A stretch of DNA of 13,424 nt from positions 1 to 13,424 of the forward strand of contig JBGTKH010000039.1 of assembly GCA_041744735.1 (NCBI GenBank), written 5' to 3'. Shown here in pieces: positions 7,599 to 13,424 of the stretch. Origin of the DNA: JBGTKH01 sp041744735 (lineage in GTDB: Bacteria > Planctomycetota > Planctomycetia > Pirellulales > Pirellulaceae). Made by a program: the position numbers and the translations under genes. Position 1 is the first letter of the stretch. The number at the start of each line of letters is the position of its first letter. A model generated the notes under the pieces. The model saw nothing but the letters and a program-made list of their open reading frames with translations. It was not told the origin of the DNA and searched no databases.

Positions 7599-7937
7599 TT
7601 ACGAGCGCGGTTTGGATGTGAACGACCCGGCGGGGCCGACTAGCTTGACGGGTTTGAAGCCGGCTTGCTCGACCGCTTCCCACATCGCACGCGGCGACGG
7701 CGTTTTGGTTTGATGCGGCACCACGTACGCAATGCTCTTGGGCACGTCGGCTCGGACTTCGGCCACCTGAGGCAGCGCGTACAGTTTACCGGCGATTTTC
7801 TTGGCGCAGGCGTCGCAGTGCATATTGTCGACGTGAATTGTGGTATAACTTACCGGTGTCGCAGCATTCACAGTGCCGGACAAAGCAATGCAGGCCATGC
7901 CCGCCAGCAACGATCGTCGAGTCATCTTGCCGCTCAT
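7599..7937 (-). CDS. Exported heavy-metal-associated (HMA) domain protein
   Basis: A 112-residue protein. Residues 1-26 look like an export signal: MSGKMTRRSLLAGMACIALS with a twin arginine at 7-8, a hydrophobic core and a likely cleavage near NAA (24-26). Sec or Tat cannot be separated by eye. The rest is one HMA fold with metal-binding MHCDAC (39-44; Cys41 and Cys44). The following region, AKKIAGKLYALPQVAEVRADV, matches the family helix and second strand. Such domains bind Cu(I) or similar soft metals and usually pass them to ATPases or reductases, so a periplasmic metal carrier is a fair inference. No P-type ATPase or mercury gene is nearby. ATG 7937 is chosen over the TTG at 7940 because GGAG sits 6 nt upstream of the ATG. 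Confidence 0.85.
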   Translation of the reverse strand: MSGKMTRRSLLAGMACIALSGTVNAATPVSYTTIHVDNMHCDACAKKIAGKLYALPQVAEVRADVPKSIAYVVPHQTKTPSPRAMWEAVEQAGFKPVKLVGPAGSFTSKPRS

Positions 7938-7943
7938 CAAATT

Positions 7944-7950
7944 CTCCTTT
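7944..7950 (-). promoter_or_regulatory. Ribosome binding site of the HMA-domain gene
   Basis: The minus strand reads AAAGGAG, which ends 6 nt before ATG 7937. The alternative TTG at 7940 would leave only 3 nt of spacing. This site decides the start codon. Confidence 0.75.
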
Positions 7951-8094
7951 GCTGAGTGTTGTCGCAGGGCCGTAACGATTATTTCGGTTGTTGGGGGACG
8001 GCGACTTCATCCAACCTGTCCGTGTAAGCCGCGACTTTGTCGAGCCACCCTGCGAGGCGGCGGGGCTGGCACCCCATCGGCAAGTGGTTTTCTA

Positions 8095-8203
8095 GGCTTT
8101 GCCTAAAAAATCGTACGACGGCTCTCCGAAGCCGTCGAAACCAAGTGGTTTGTCGCCCGACGGCTTCGGAGAGCCGTCGTACAGGTAATTCTTGGGCAAA
8201 GCC
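8095..8203. repeat. Composite inverted repeat with GTAC-footed hairpins
   Basis: GTAC (8113-8116) is followed by hairpin GACGGCTC-TCCG-AAGCCGTC (8117-8136; 7 of 8 stem pairs). The exact reverse complement lies at 8159-8178, followed by GTAC (8179-8182). The 22-bp centre contains AAACC-AAGT-GGTTT, a small hairpin of its own. Outside the core, GGCTTTGCC (8095-8103) and GGCAAAGCC (8195-8203) form an outer 9-bp inverted repeat. The shape matches the GTAG elements at other sites in the window, but with a GTAC foot. It could be a small non-autonomous mobile element. Confidence 0.8.
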
Positions 8204-8291
8204 GGTTTTCCAGATAGTGAGTCATGGGTATGTTGGTTACTCCCGTCACAACTGACCGTTCAACATCCCGCTCCTTCACCTTCACGTTCGC

Positions 8292-8296
8292 GGAGG
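8292..8296 (+). promoter_or_regulatory. Ribosome binding site of the PP2C phosphatase gene
   Basis: GGAGG (with C before it) lies 7 nt upstream of ATG 8304. It is a near-consensus Shine-Dalgarno sequence, stronger than those of most genes in this window, and it confirms the start. Confidence 0.8.
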
Positions 8297-8303
8297 TTAA
8301 TCC

Positions 8304-9506
8304 ATGAAAATTCTCGTCGGTTGGGATGACGCCAGCGAGGCCGAGACGATCGAACTGATCCTGAACCCGGAAGACACCGAAGCAACGGTGATTACGGATG
8401 CGGCAGAGTTCGAGCAAGCGGCGAGCAGCGGCCGTTGGGATACGGTCGTATTATCCCTGAATTTCCCGAATCCCGACGATGCCCTTCGGTTGTTTCGGAA
8501 AGTCCGCGAGGTCCAGCGCGACACACCCATCATCGGCGCTTGGCATCAGGGTGAGGTCTCGCACTTGGCGAAGTTCATCAGCGAAGGGCTGTCGTTGTTT
8601 CTGACCCGTGACAAGGAAGGCGAATTCATTTTCTTGCTGACGCCGCTGGTCGAGGCCGCGCAGGCCGCCGCCGAGGCTCAGCGATCGCGATTGTTGGCCG
8701 CCCGATTGCGCGAGGAAGTAGACTCGGTGCGGCGCCTGCAAGAGTCAGTCATTCCCCGCGATTTGCCGTCTCCGGGCGGGTATCGGGTTGCCGCGCGCTA
8801 CGAACCGTCGGAGATTCGCGTCGTTGGTGCTAATCCCGTGATCATGGCCGGCGGGGATTACTACGACGTTTTCGCCCTGGACAGTGACACCATGATTCTG
8901 CTCGTCGGCGATGCATCCGGGCATGGGGTCAAGGCGTGCATGTCCATTATGACCATGCACACGCTGATTCGCATGATTCGCGGCCGGCGATATCCGAACA
9001 CGGTCGAGTTCGTAGGTGACGTGAACCACCAACTTTGCAGTAGCGATATCGTGCGCGATGAAGGCGGTTTCATTACGTTACTGTACTGCGTATTGAATAC
9101 GTCGACCAACGAATTGCAGTGGACGTCGGCCGGCCATCCGATGCCGCTGCTGCAGAATCTCGGAACCAACGAAGTGATTCAACTGGGCAGCGAGGAAGAA
9201 GGCGGACTGCCGTTGGGCATTGACGAGGATTGGGCGTACGAAATGTGCTCGTTCAACATTCCCGACAACTCGCGGCTGCTTCTGTTTTCCGATGGATTGG
9301 ACGAAGCATTTCCCGAAGGTGGCGAAGAGCAAGATCGCTTTGGCCTGAAGGGAATCATCGCCACGTTGCAGGAAACCGCTGGATTGCCGCTCGAACAAGC
9401 CGTGGCACGGCTGTTCGAAGCGTCGCACGATGCGACAGGAGGTTGCGGCCGGCACGATGATACATCGGTCGTGTTGCTGGAAAGGCGACCGACAAACGGT
9501 TCATGA
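8304..9506 (+). CDS. Pseudo-receiver / SpoIIE-type PP2C Ser/Thr phosphatase
   Basis: A 400-residue cytoplasmic protein. Residues 1-115 fold like a response-regulator receiver (MKILVGWDDA start with an acidic pair at 8-9, strand DTVVLSLNFP 46-55). The position of the phosphorylated Asp appears to be Ser51, so this is probably a pseudo-receiver. A helical linker (about 116-150), heptad-like and rich in Ala, Glu and Arg, leads to a PP2C/SpoIIE domain: GGDYYD 183-188, GDASGHG 202-208, SAGHP 275-279, LFSDGLDEA 327-335 and HDDTSVV 384-390. These supply the metal-binding aspartates. RsbU-like enzymes of this kind dephosphorylate Ser/Thr on anti-sigma antagonists or other partners. No anti-sigma or STAS gene is present. 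The only obvious partner in the window is the convergent Ser/Thr kinase at 9652-10560, and that link is an inference. Confidence 0.9.
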   Translation: MKILVGWDDASEAETIELILNPEDTEATVITDAAEFEQAASSGRWDTVVLSLNFPNPDDALRLFRKVREVQRDTPIIGAWHQGEVSHLAKFISEGLSLFLTRDKEGEFIFLLTPLVEAAQAAAEAQRSRLLAARLREEVDSVRRLQESVIPRDLPSPGGYRVAARYEPSEIRVVGANPVIMAGGDYYDVFALDSDTMILLVGDASGHGVKACMSIMTMHTLIRMIRGRRYPNTVEFVGDVNHQLCSSDIVRDEGGFITLLYCVLNTSTNELQWTSAGHPMPLLQNLGTNEVIQLGSEEEGGLPLGIDEDWAYEMCSFNIPDNSRLLLFSDGLDEAFPEGGEEQDRFGLKGIIATLQETAGLPLEQAVARLFEASHDATGGCGRHDDTSVVLLERRPTNGS

Positions 9507-9553
9507 TTGCCAATCTTCGCGAGTGGCGGGTAGTGATACCATTTGCTGGATTC

Positions 9554-9623
9554 GTAGGATGGACGCCCTCGTCCGTCCGATATTTCACGCGGATTCCTGG
9601 TCGGACGAGGGCGTCCAACCTAC
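9554..9623. repeat. REP/BIME-like inverted pair between convergent genes
   Basis: GTAG (9554-9557) is followed by stem GATGGACG, loop CCCT, CGTCCGTC (9558-9577). The inverted partner GTCGGACG, loop AGGG, CGTCCAAC (9600-9619) is followed by CTAC (9620-9623). Relative to an exact reverse complement, one stem pair is swapped from A-T to T-A, so both hairpins still pair (each with one G-T wobble). It lies 47 bp after the phosphatase stop and 28 bp beyond the kinase stop, so it could serve as a two-way terminator. Confidence 0.85.
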
Positions 9624-9651
9624 AAACGGTATCACCACCGAGTGGCGACAA

Positions 9652-10560
9652 TCATGCGGCCGGCAGGCGTTCCGTGAAGGTATCAATTTCCAATTCCTTC
9701 AGCCACGGGATCAACTCGGCCGTGCTGGGACGCCGCAGCGGTTCTTTGGCGAGCATGCGTTTGACGAGCCGAGCAACACGTGGCGGCAACTGCGGCCGGA
9801 ATTGGCGCGGGTCGGGCGGCGGCGACTGCAGGTGCGCGGCTGCAATGTCGACCGGACTGGCCGCCGGAAAGGGCAAGCGGCCGGTCAGCACCTGATAGAG
9901 CGTGACGCCCAGACTGTACACGTCGCTGGGCGAACCTAGAACGGCCGACGTAAGGAACACTTCGGGCGCCGCATACAGGGGCGTCGTGTGCATGACGGCG
10001 TCCGACGCCGAGCGAGCCATCTGAACCCGCTGCGCGAATCCCAAATCGAGCAGCGTCACGTGACCCTGCGGCGTAATGAAAATATTGTCGGGCTTGACGT
10101 CGCCGTGCAACCAAGCGTGATTGTGCAGCGCGAGCAGGGCTTCGGCCGTCTGCCGAACAATCCATAGTGCATGCGGCAACGGCAGCACGCGACCGTTGTC
10201 CAACGCCGCGGCCAACGTCACGCCGTTCAGCCGCGGCATCACCAAGTAAAACGGCGGACGGTCAACGTGCGACGACAAGATCGACACCAAATGCGGGTGC
10301 GTCACCACTTGCGCCACATACGCTTCGCGCTGCACGCACGCCGCCGCCCGCGGGTCATTGCGATGCTGAGGCTTGAGCACTTTGAGGGCGTAATCCGCAG
10401 GCCAGCCGGTTGAACAATCCAACGGCCGCGCCTCGTACACATTTGTCCATTCTCCGTAGCCCAACAGCCGCCCAAGCTGCCACCGGCCCAACGTCGCCGT
10501 GTCGGCCGTGCGCGCAGAGCGAACGTCGCTCGTTGATCGAACAGATGTAGATGGAGTCAT
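9652..10560 (-). CDS. Soluble Hanks-type Ser/Thr protein kinase
   Basis: With ATG 10560 the product is 302 aa; a GTG at 10590 would give 312 aa, and neither has a strong ribosome site. A short, Ser/Thr-rich N-terminal segment (1-20) precedes one kinase domain: glycine loop LLGYGEWTNVYEA 32-44, Lys60 (YALKVLK), Glu79, HGDVKPDN 152-159, DLG 172-174, APE 198-200, SDVYSLG 212-218 and Arg278 (RRPST). The catalytic Asp154, Lys156 and Asn159 remain. HRD is HGD and DFG is DLG, so it is a non-RD kinase that may not need activation-loop phosphorylation. It has no transmembrane segment or sensor domain after the kinase, unlike typical PknB-type receptors. It is convergent with the PP2C phosphatase gene. 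Its substrate is unknown. Confidence 0.92.
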   Translation of the reverse strand: MTPSTSVRSTSDVRSARTADTATLGRWQLGRLLGYGEWTNVYEARPLDCSTGWPADYALKVLKPQHRNDPRAAACVQREAYVAQVVTHPHLVSILSSHVDRPPFYLVMPRLNGVTLAAALDNGRVLPLPHALWIVRQTAEALLALHNHAWLHGDVKPDNIFITPQGHVTLLDLGFAQRVQMARSASDAVMHTTPLYAAPEVFLTSAVLGSPSDVYSLGVTLYQVLTGRLPFPAASPVDIAAAHLQSPPPDPRQFRPQLPPRVARLVKRMLAKEPLRRPSTAELIPWLKELEIDTFTERLPAA

Positions 10561-10808
10561 CGACTCTCGCGGGATTCGACTCGACAACACAGAACTAGAT
10601 CAAGATGGGTCTATCTCTTTGCATCGGTCAGATCGGCTCTCAAGTTGAGAAGCAGCGGGCAAACCAACGGCCAGCGGCAAAATCGTGCTACACGGCGGAT
10701 TTGCTGTAAAATCCATAACTCGCCAGCAAGCCGCCGGGCACTTGCCCGCGCCCGCGGCGACAATTAAAATCCTAACTTTCGTGCCGGTAATTCTTTAGAG
10801 GGCCAGTC
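10561..10808. promoter_or_regulatory. Divergent intergenic region, kinase gene / first lipoprotein gene
   Basis: This 248-bp gap should hold promoters for the kinase (minus) and the lipoprotein (plus). A small hairpin CGGGC-ACTT-GCCCG lies at 10735-10748, about 60 bp before the lipoprotein start. An A/T-rich stretch at 10763-10779 lies between it and the start. I cannot call a consensus promoter or a known operator. Confidence 0.35.
10798..10802 (+). promoter_or_regulatory. Ribosome binding site of the first sugar-binding lipoprotein gene
   Basis: GAGGG lies 6 nt upstream of the GTG at 10809 and supports this non-ATG start. The start is also fixed by the lysine-rich opening (MKK) of the lipoprotein signal peptide. 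Confidence 0.75.
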
Positions 10809-11870
10809 GTGAAGAAATTGATCCTCTCCATCGTAGCTGCGACGTTGGCCATCGGCGGCTGTTCGTCACCGTCCACTACCGGTTCCGGTTCCGGCGCCGA
10901 ACAACAAGCCACCGGTGACAAACCGACCGTCGCCTACGTCACTAACGGCATCGCCTCGTTCTGGGTTATCGCCGAAGCAGGCGCGAAAGCGGCGGGCAAG
11001 GATTTCGACGCCAACGTGGTAGTGCGCATGCCGCCAGCCGACGGCGCGGTCGCTAACCAGAAGCGGATGATCGAGGAATTGTTGACAATGGGTGTCGATG
11101 GCATCGCCGTCAGTCCCATCGATCCGGACAATCAAACCGACATCTTGAACGCGGCCGCTGAGCAATCCAGATTGATCACGCACGATTCCGACGCGCCCAA
11201 GAGCAAACGCATCGCGTACATCGGCATGGATAATTACGCCGCCGGCCGCATGTGCGGCGAATTGGTGAAGGAGGCGATGCCGGACGGCGGTTCAGTGATG
11301 ATCTTCGTCGGCCGTATCGAGCAACTAAATGCCAAGCAGCGGCGTCAAGGTCTGATCGATGAATTGCTCGATCGCTCGTACGATCCCCAGCGGTATGACC
11401 AGCCTGGTCAGGTGCTCACGGGCGACAAGTACTCGATTCTCGACACGCGCACTGACAACTTCGACTTCGGGGCCGCGAAGGCTTTGCCGGAAGATGCGAT
11501 TGCGAAACATCCGGAACTCGGCTGCATGGTGGGACTGTTTGCCTATAACCCGCCGTACATCCTTGAAGCGTTGAAAGGGTCCGACAGACTTGGCAAGATC
11601 AAAGTCGTGGCCTTCGACGAGCAAGACGAAACATTGCAAGGCATCGCCGACGGTCACTGCTACGGCACGGTCGTGCAGAATCCGTACATGTACGGTTACG
11701 AGTCGGTGCGGCTGCTGGCTGGATTGGCGCGCGGCGACGAATCGGTACTGCCCAAAGACGGCTTTCTGAACATCCACGCTCGTAAGATTACGAAAGACAA
11801 TGTGAACGAGTTTTGGGACGAATTGAATCGGCTGACATCGGGTGAGACAACTCCGGCCGCATCGAAATGA
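10809..11870 (+). CDS. RbsB-like sugar-binding lipoprotein (Peripla_BP_4 type), copy 1
   Basis: 353 residues, starting at GTG 10809. A lipoprotein signal MKKLILSIVAATLAIGGC has a lipobox ending at Cys18. A Ser/Gly/Thr-rich tether follows to about residue 37. The periplasmic binding-protein domain starts at PTVAYVTNGIASFWVIAEAG (39-58) and contains the first-lobe element GVDGIAVSPIDPDNQ, the ligand-side THDSDAP, and the second-lobe blocks VVAFDEQDETLQGIADG and YGYESVRLLAGLARG. This family binds pentoses or hexoses and delivers them to ABC importers, or acts as a sensor. Relative to the copy downstream it has an inserted stretch (about residues 191-211, RSYDPQRYDQPGQVLTGDK region) before ILDTRTDN. 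No permease or ATPase gene is in the window, and the ligand cannot be read from the sequence. Confidence 0.92.
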   Translation: MKKLILSIVAATLAIGGCSSPSTTGSGSGAEQQATGDKPTVAYVTNGIASFWVIAEAGAKAAGKDFDANVVVRMPPADGAVANQKRMIEELLTMGVDGIAVSPIDPDNQTDILNAAAEQSRLITHDSDAPKSKRIAYIGMDNYAAGRMCGELVKEAMPDGGSVMIFVGRIEQLNAKQRRQGLIDELLDRSYDPQRYDQPGQVLTGDKYSILDTRTDNFDFGAAKALPEDAIAKHPELGCMVGLFAYNPPYILEALKGSDRLGKIKVVAFDEQDETLQGIADGHCYGTVVQNPYMYGYESVRLLAGLARGDESVLPKDGFLNIHARKITKDNVNEFWDELNRLTSGETTPAASK

Positions 11871-11884
11871 TGCAATTTCATGTC

Positions 11885-11991
11885 GTAGCCGAACTCGTGA
11901 GAGTTCGGGTTTTCCTAATTTCGTAGCCGAACTCGTGAGAGTTCGGGTTTTCCTTTTCAGACAGCGACCGAAGTCTCACGACTTCGGCTAC
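11885..11991. repeat. REP/BIME-like cluster: two direct units plus one inverted unit
   Basis: Two units with a 38-bp period each have GTAG (11885-11888 and 11923-11926) followed by CCGAACTC-GTGA-GAGTTCGG (11889-11908 and 11927-11946), then GGTTTTCC-like spacer. An inverted unit CCGAAGTC-TCAC-GACTTCGG (11968-11987) with CTAC (11988-11991) closes the cluster. It is the same family as the element at 4213-4289 and carries the same paired C/G swap between the two orientations. It sits in the 134-bp gap between the two lipoprotein genes. Confidence 0.9.
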
Positions 11992-12004
11992 TTCAGGTAT
12001 TGAA

Positions 12005-13018
12005 ATGCTTACCAATCAGAGAGTGGTAAAACAGTTCGCGGTTTATGTTGCGATGACTATCGTCGCGGCCGCATTGACCAGTTGCAGCAGCGCACCGAGT
12101 ACGAATGGGGATCGAGCACCGAGCACTGCGGCCGATAAGGCGAAAAAAGTCAAAATCGCGTTTGTCACCAACAACGCTTCGGAATTTTGGAAGATCGCCG
12201 AAGCCGGCGTGCGCAAGGGCGAGGCGGAATTCAACGCCGACTGTGAAATGCACTTGCCGCCCAACGGCACGGCCGACGACCAGCAACGCATCATCGAGGC
12301 GCTGATTGCCAAGGGTCTCACCGGCATCGCCATCAGCCCGAACGACGCCGAGAATCAGATCGACATCATCAACAAGGCGGCCGAGCACATGGCCGTCATC
12401 ACACACGACTCGGACGCGCCGAAGAGCAATCGTCTGGCGTACGTGGGAACCAATAACTACAAGGCCGGACGCGAAGCGGGCAAGCTCATCAAAGAGATCT
12501 TGCCCGATGGCGGCCAAATCATGTTGTTCGTGGGCCGCTTGGACGCTCAGAACGCAATCGACCGTTCCAATGGTATCAAGGACGAGTTGGAAGGATCGGG
12601 GATCGAAATTCTGGACACGCGTACCGACTTGACCGACCGCGCACGCGCCAAACAGAACGTGGAAGACACGATCAGCAAACACGCCGACATTGGCTGCTTG
12701 GTGGGATTGTGGAGTTATAATGGCCCGGCGATTCTCGAAGCCGTGAAGGACGCTGGCAAGCAAGGTCAAATTCCGGTCGTGTGCTTCGACGAAGAAGACG
12801 GCACATTGCAAGGTGTGCTCGACGGACATATTCACGCTACCGTTGTGCAACAGCCGTACGAGTTTGGATATCAGTCCGTGCGAATTCTTGCCGCACTGGC
12901 GCGCAACGAGGACCCCGGCATTCCCGAAAACAAAGTCGTTGAGATTCCCGTGCGTATTATTCGACAGAACGAAGTCAAGCAGTTCTGGGACGAACTGAAG
13001 GCCGTTAAGGGCAGCTAA
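12005..13018 (+). CDS. RbsB-like sugar-binding lipoprotein (Peripla_BP_4 type), copy 2
   Basis: 337 residues from ATG 12005, with only a weak AGG upstream. The signal peptide has Arg6 and Lys9 before a hydrophobic core, and a lipobox LTSC with Cys27. A short Ser/Thr/Ala tether leads into the binding domain at about residue 48 (VKIAFVTNNASEFWKIAEAG). It shares with copy 1 many blocks in the same order: THDSDAPKS, PDGG..M.FVGR, ILDTRTD, GCLVGL/GCMVGL, FDEEDGTLQGVLDG, YGY/FGY..SVRILAALAR and a C-terminal FWDEL. The two genes therefore arose by duplication. They lie in the same orientation 134 bp apart, separated only by a repeat cluster, so they may be co-transcribed. An in-frame ATG at 12053 would remove the charged n-region, so it is unlikely. 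The ligand is unknown. Confidence 0.92.
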   Translation: MLTNQRVVKQFAVYVAMTIVAAALTSCSSAPSTNGDRAPSTAADKAKKVKIAFVTNNASEFWKIAEAGVRKGEAEFNADCEMHLPPNGTADDQQRIIEALIAKGLTGIAISPNDAENQIDIINKAAEHMAVITHDSDAPKSNRLAYVGTNNYKAGREAGKLIKEILPDGGQIMLFVGRLDAQNAIDRSNGIKDELEGSGIEILDTRTDLTDRARAKQNVEDTISKHADIGCLVGLWSYNGPAILEAVKDAGKQGQIPVVCFDEEDGTLQGVLDGHIHATVVQQPYEFGYQSVRILAALARNEDPGIPENKVVEIPVRIIRQNEVKQFWDELKAVKGS

Positions 13019-13107
13019 GGGGTCGGGAGTCTTTTTTCATGTCGGGGGCAACGGCTTTCCTCAAGTGAACGACTCTTTCGCCGACGTGAAAAAAGACTCC
13101 CGACCCC
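13019..13107. repeat. Long inverted repeat directly after the lipoprotein stop codon
   Basis: The left arm (13019-13039) begins GGGGTCGGGAGTC, runs through six T and ends CA. The right arm (13087-13107) is its exact 21-bp reverse complement. Pairing continues inward as CATGTCGG/CCGACGTG with one mismatch, giving arms of about 27 bp around a loop of about 35 bp. It begins on the base after the TAA of copy 2. It could be a small mobile-element remnant, a strong terminator, or both. It has no GTAG foot. Confidence 0.85.
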
Positions 13108-13424
13108 CTTGCAAGCCCCCTACCAAGCTCACAGCTTGGGAATGGGAATGCTGGCGGCTCGCAAAGCAGCCCCAATGGTAGATGGCCTCTGGAGCCTCCG
13201 TCAAGTTTCCGTGGTCGAAGTTGCAACATCGGGGGTCCCTGTCCAGAAAATGCAAATACCACGTCTTTTCCCGTGTCGCGCAGGTGAATTTCGGGACTTC
13301 AAGTAAGCCGCTGCGCGGCAGTTCTGATTCGAGTGCGTCCCGTCTAGGGATGCCATGCGGCGAAGCAACCGACGCGGGCTCGCCGTTGGCGGGCCCGGTC
13401 GGGTGTGTCACCTTGCGCAAAGGG
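13108..13424. other. 317 bp without a recognisable gene
   Basis: A hairpin CCAAGCT-CAC-AGCTTGG lies at 13123-13139, preceded by CCCCCTA. A minus-strand open frame spans most of the rest (start at 13420), but its translation has no recognised domain, is rich in Pro, Arg, His and Cys, and runs into the inverted repeat. I do not call it a gene. The region could hold a gene fragment or more repeat-derived DNA. Confidence 0.4.

Larger units (their letters stand above)
7941..8303. other. 363-bp intergenic region (divergent promoters plus a palindromic element)
   Basis: This gap lies between the HMA gene (minus) and the phosphatase gene (plus), so both promoters should be here. Its main visible content is the inverted repeat at 8095-8203, described separately. 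No plausible coding frame was found in the rest: short frames across it only read the palindromes. Confidence 0.6.

Noticed and set aside
7570..7607. CGCTCG...CGAGCG as a terminator between the PilZ and HMA genes
   Set aside because: Only 6 bp pair, the loop is long, and there is no T-run; it is too weak to call.
11885..11960. Two 38-bp direct repeats as a possible CRISPR array
   Set aside because: There are only two units with no unique spacers of constant size; the conserved part is a hairpin with a GTAG foot and an inverted third copy, which fits a REP/BIME cluster.
13061..13420. Minus-strand frame of 119 codons at the right end
   Set aside because: It has no recognised domain or ribosome site, an odd composition, and its 3' part runs into the inverted repeat at 13019-13107.

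Overview
The window looks like chromosomal DNA of a planctomycete, probably Pirellulales-like. I infer this from soluble Hanks-type kinases, a SpoIIE-type phosphatase, paired RbsB-like lipoproteins, moderately high GC and many palindromic intergenic repeats. No taxonomic marker gene is present, so this stays an inference.

Layout. (1) 1-3383 is the 3' end of a BREX phage-defence operon: the C-terminal part of PglZ, then a BrxL-type AAA+ protein. Its usual C-terminal Lon-like protease domain is replaced by a complete Ser/Thr protein kinase. (2) 3404-3477 is tRNA-Pro(CGG) on the minus strand, with its 3' end facing the defence operon. (3) 3519-6978 holds two minus-strand housekeeping genes: protein-L-isoaspartate O-methyltransferase and a large GH63/MGH1-like glucosidase. 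(4) 7175-7937 holds a PilZ protein and, convergent to it, an exported heavy-metal-associated (HMA) domain protein. (5) 8304-10560 holds a pseudo-receiver/PP2C phosphatase convergent with a stand-alone soluble Ser/Thr kinase. (6) 10809-13018 holds two tandem paralogous sugar-binding lipoproteins of the RbsB type, with no permease or ATPase in view. (7) 13019-13424 has no convincing gene; it starts with a long inverted repeat.

The most interesting item is the BrxL-kinase fusion. Kinases are known in BREX type 2 (PglW), but here the kinase sits exactly where BrxL normally carries its Lon domain. This suggests a BREX variant controlled by phosphorylation rather than by a Lon-like module.

The second theme is a set of REP/BIME-like elements at five intergenic sites. 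Each has a GTAG (once GTAC) foot followed by a hairpin, usually an 8-bp stem with a 4-nt loop, and faces an inverted partner ending in CTAC (or GTAC). The stem sequences differ between sites, and two pairs show compensatory base changes. This points to a structured single-stranded target, as recognised by REP-associated tyrosine transposases (RAYTs). No such transposase is in the window.
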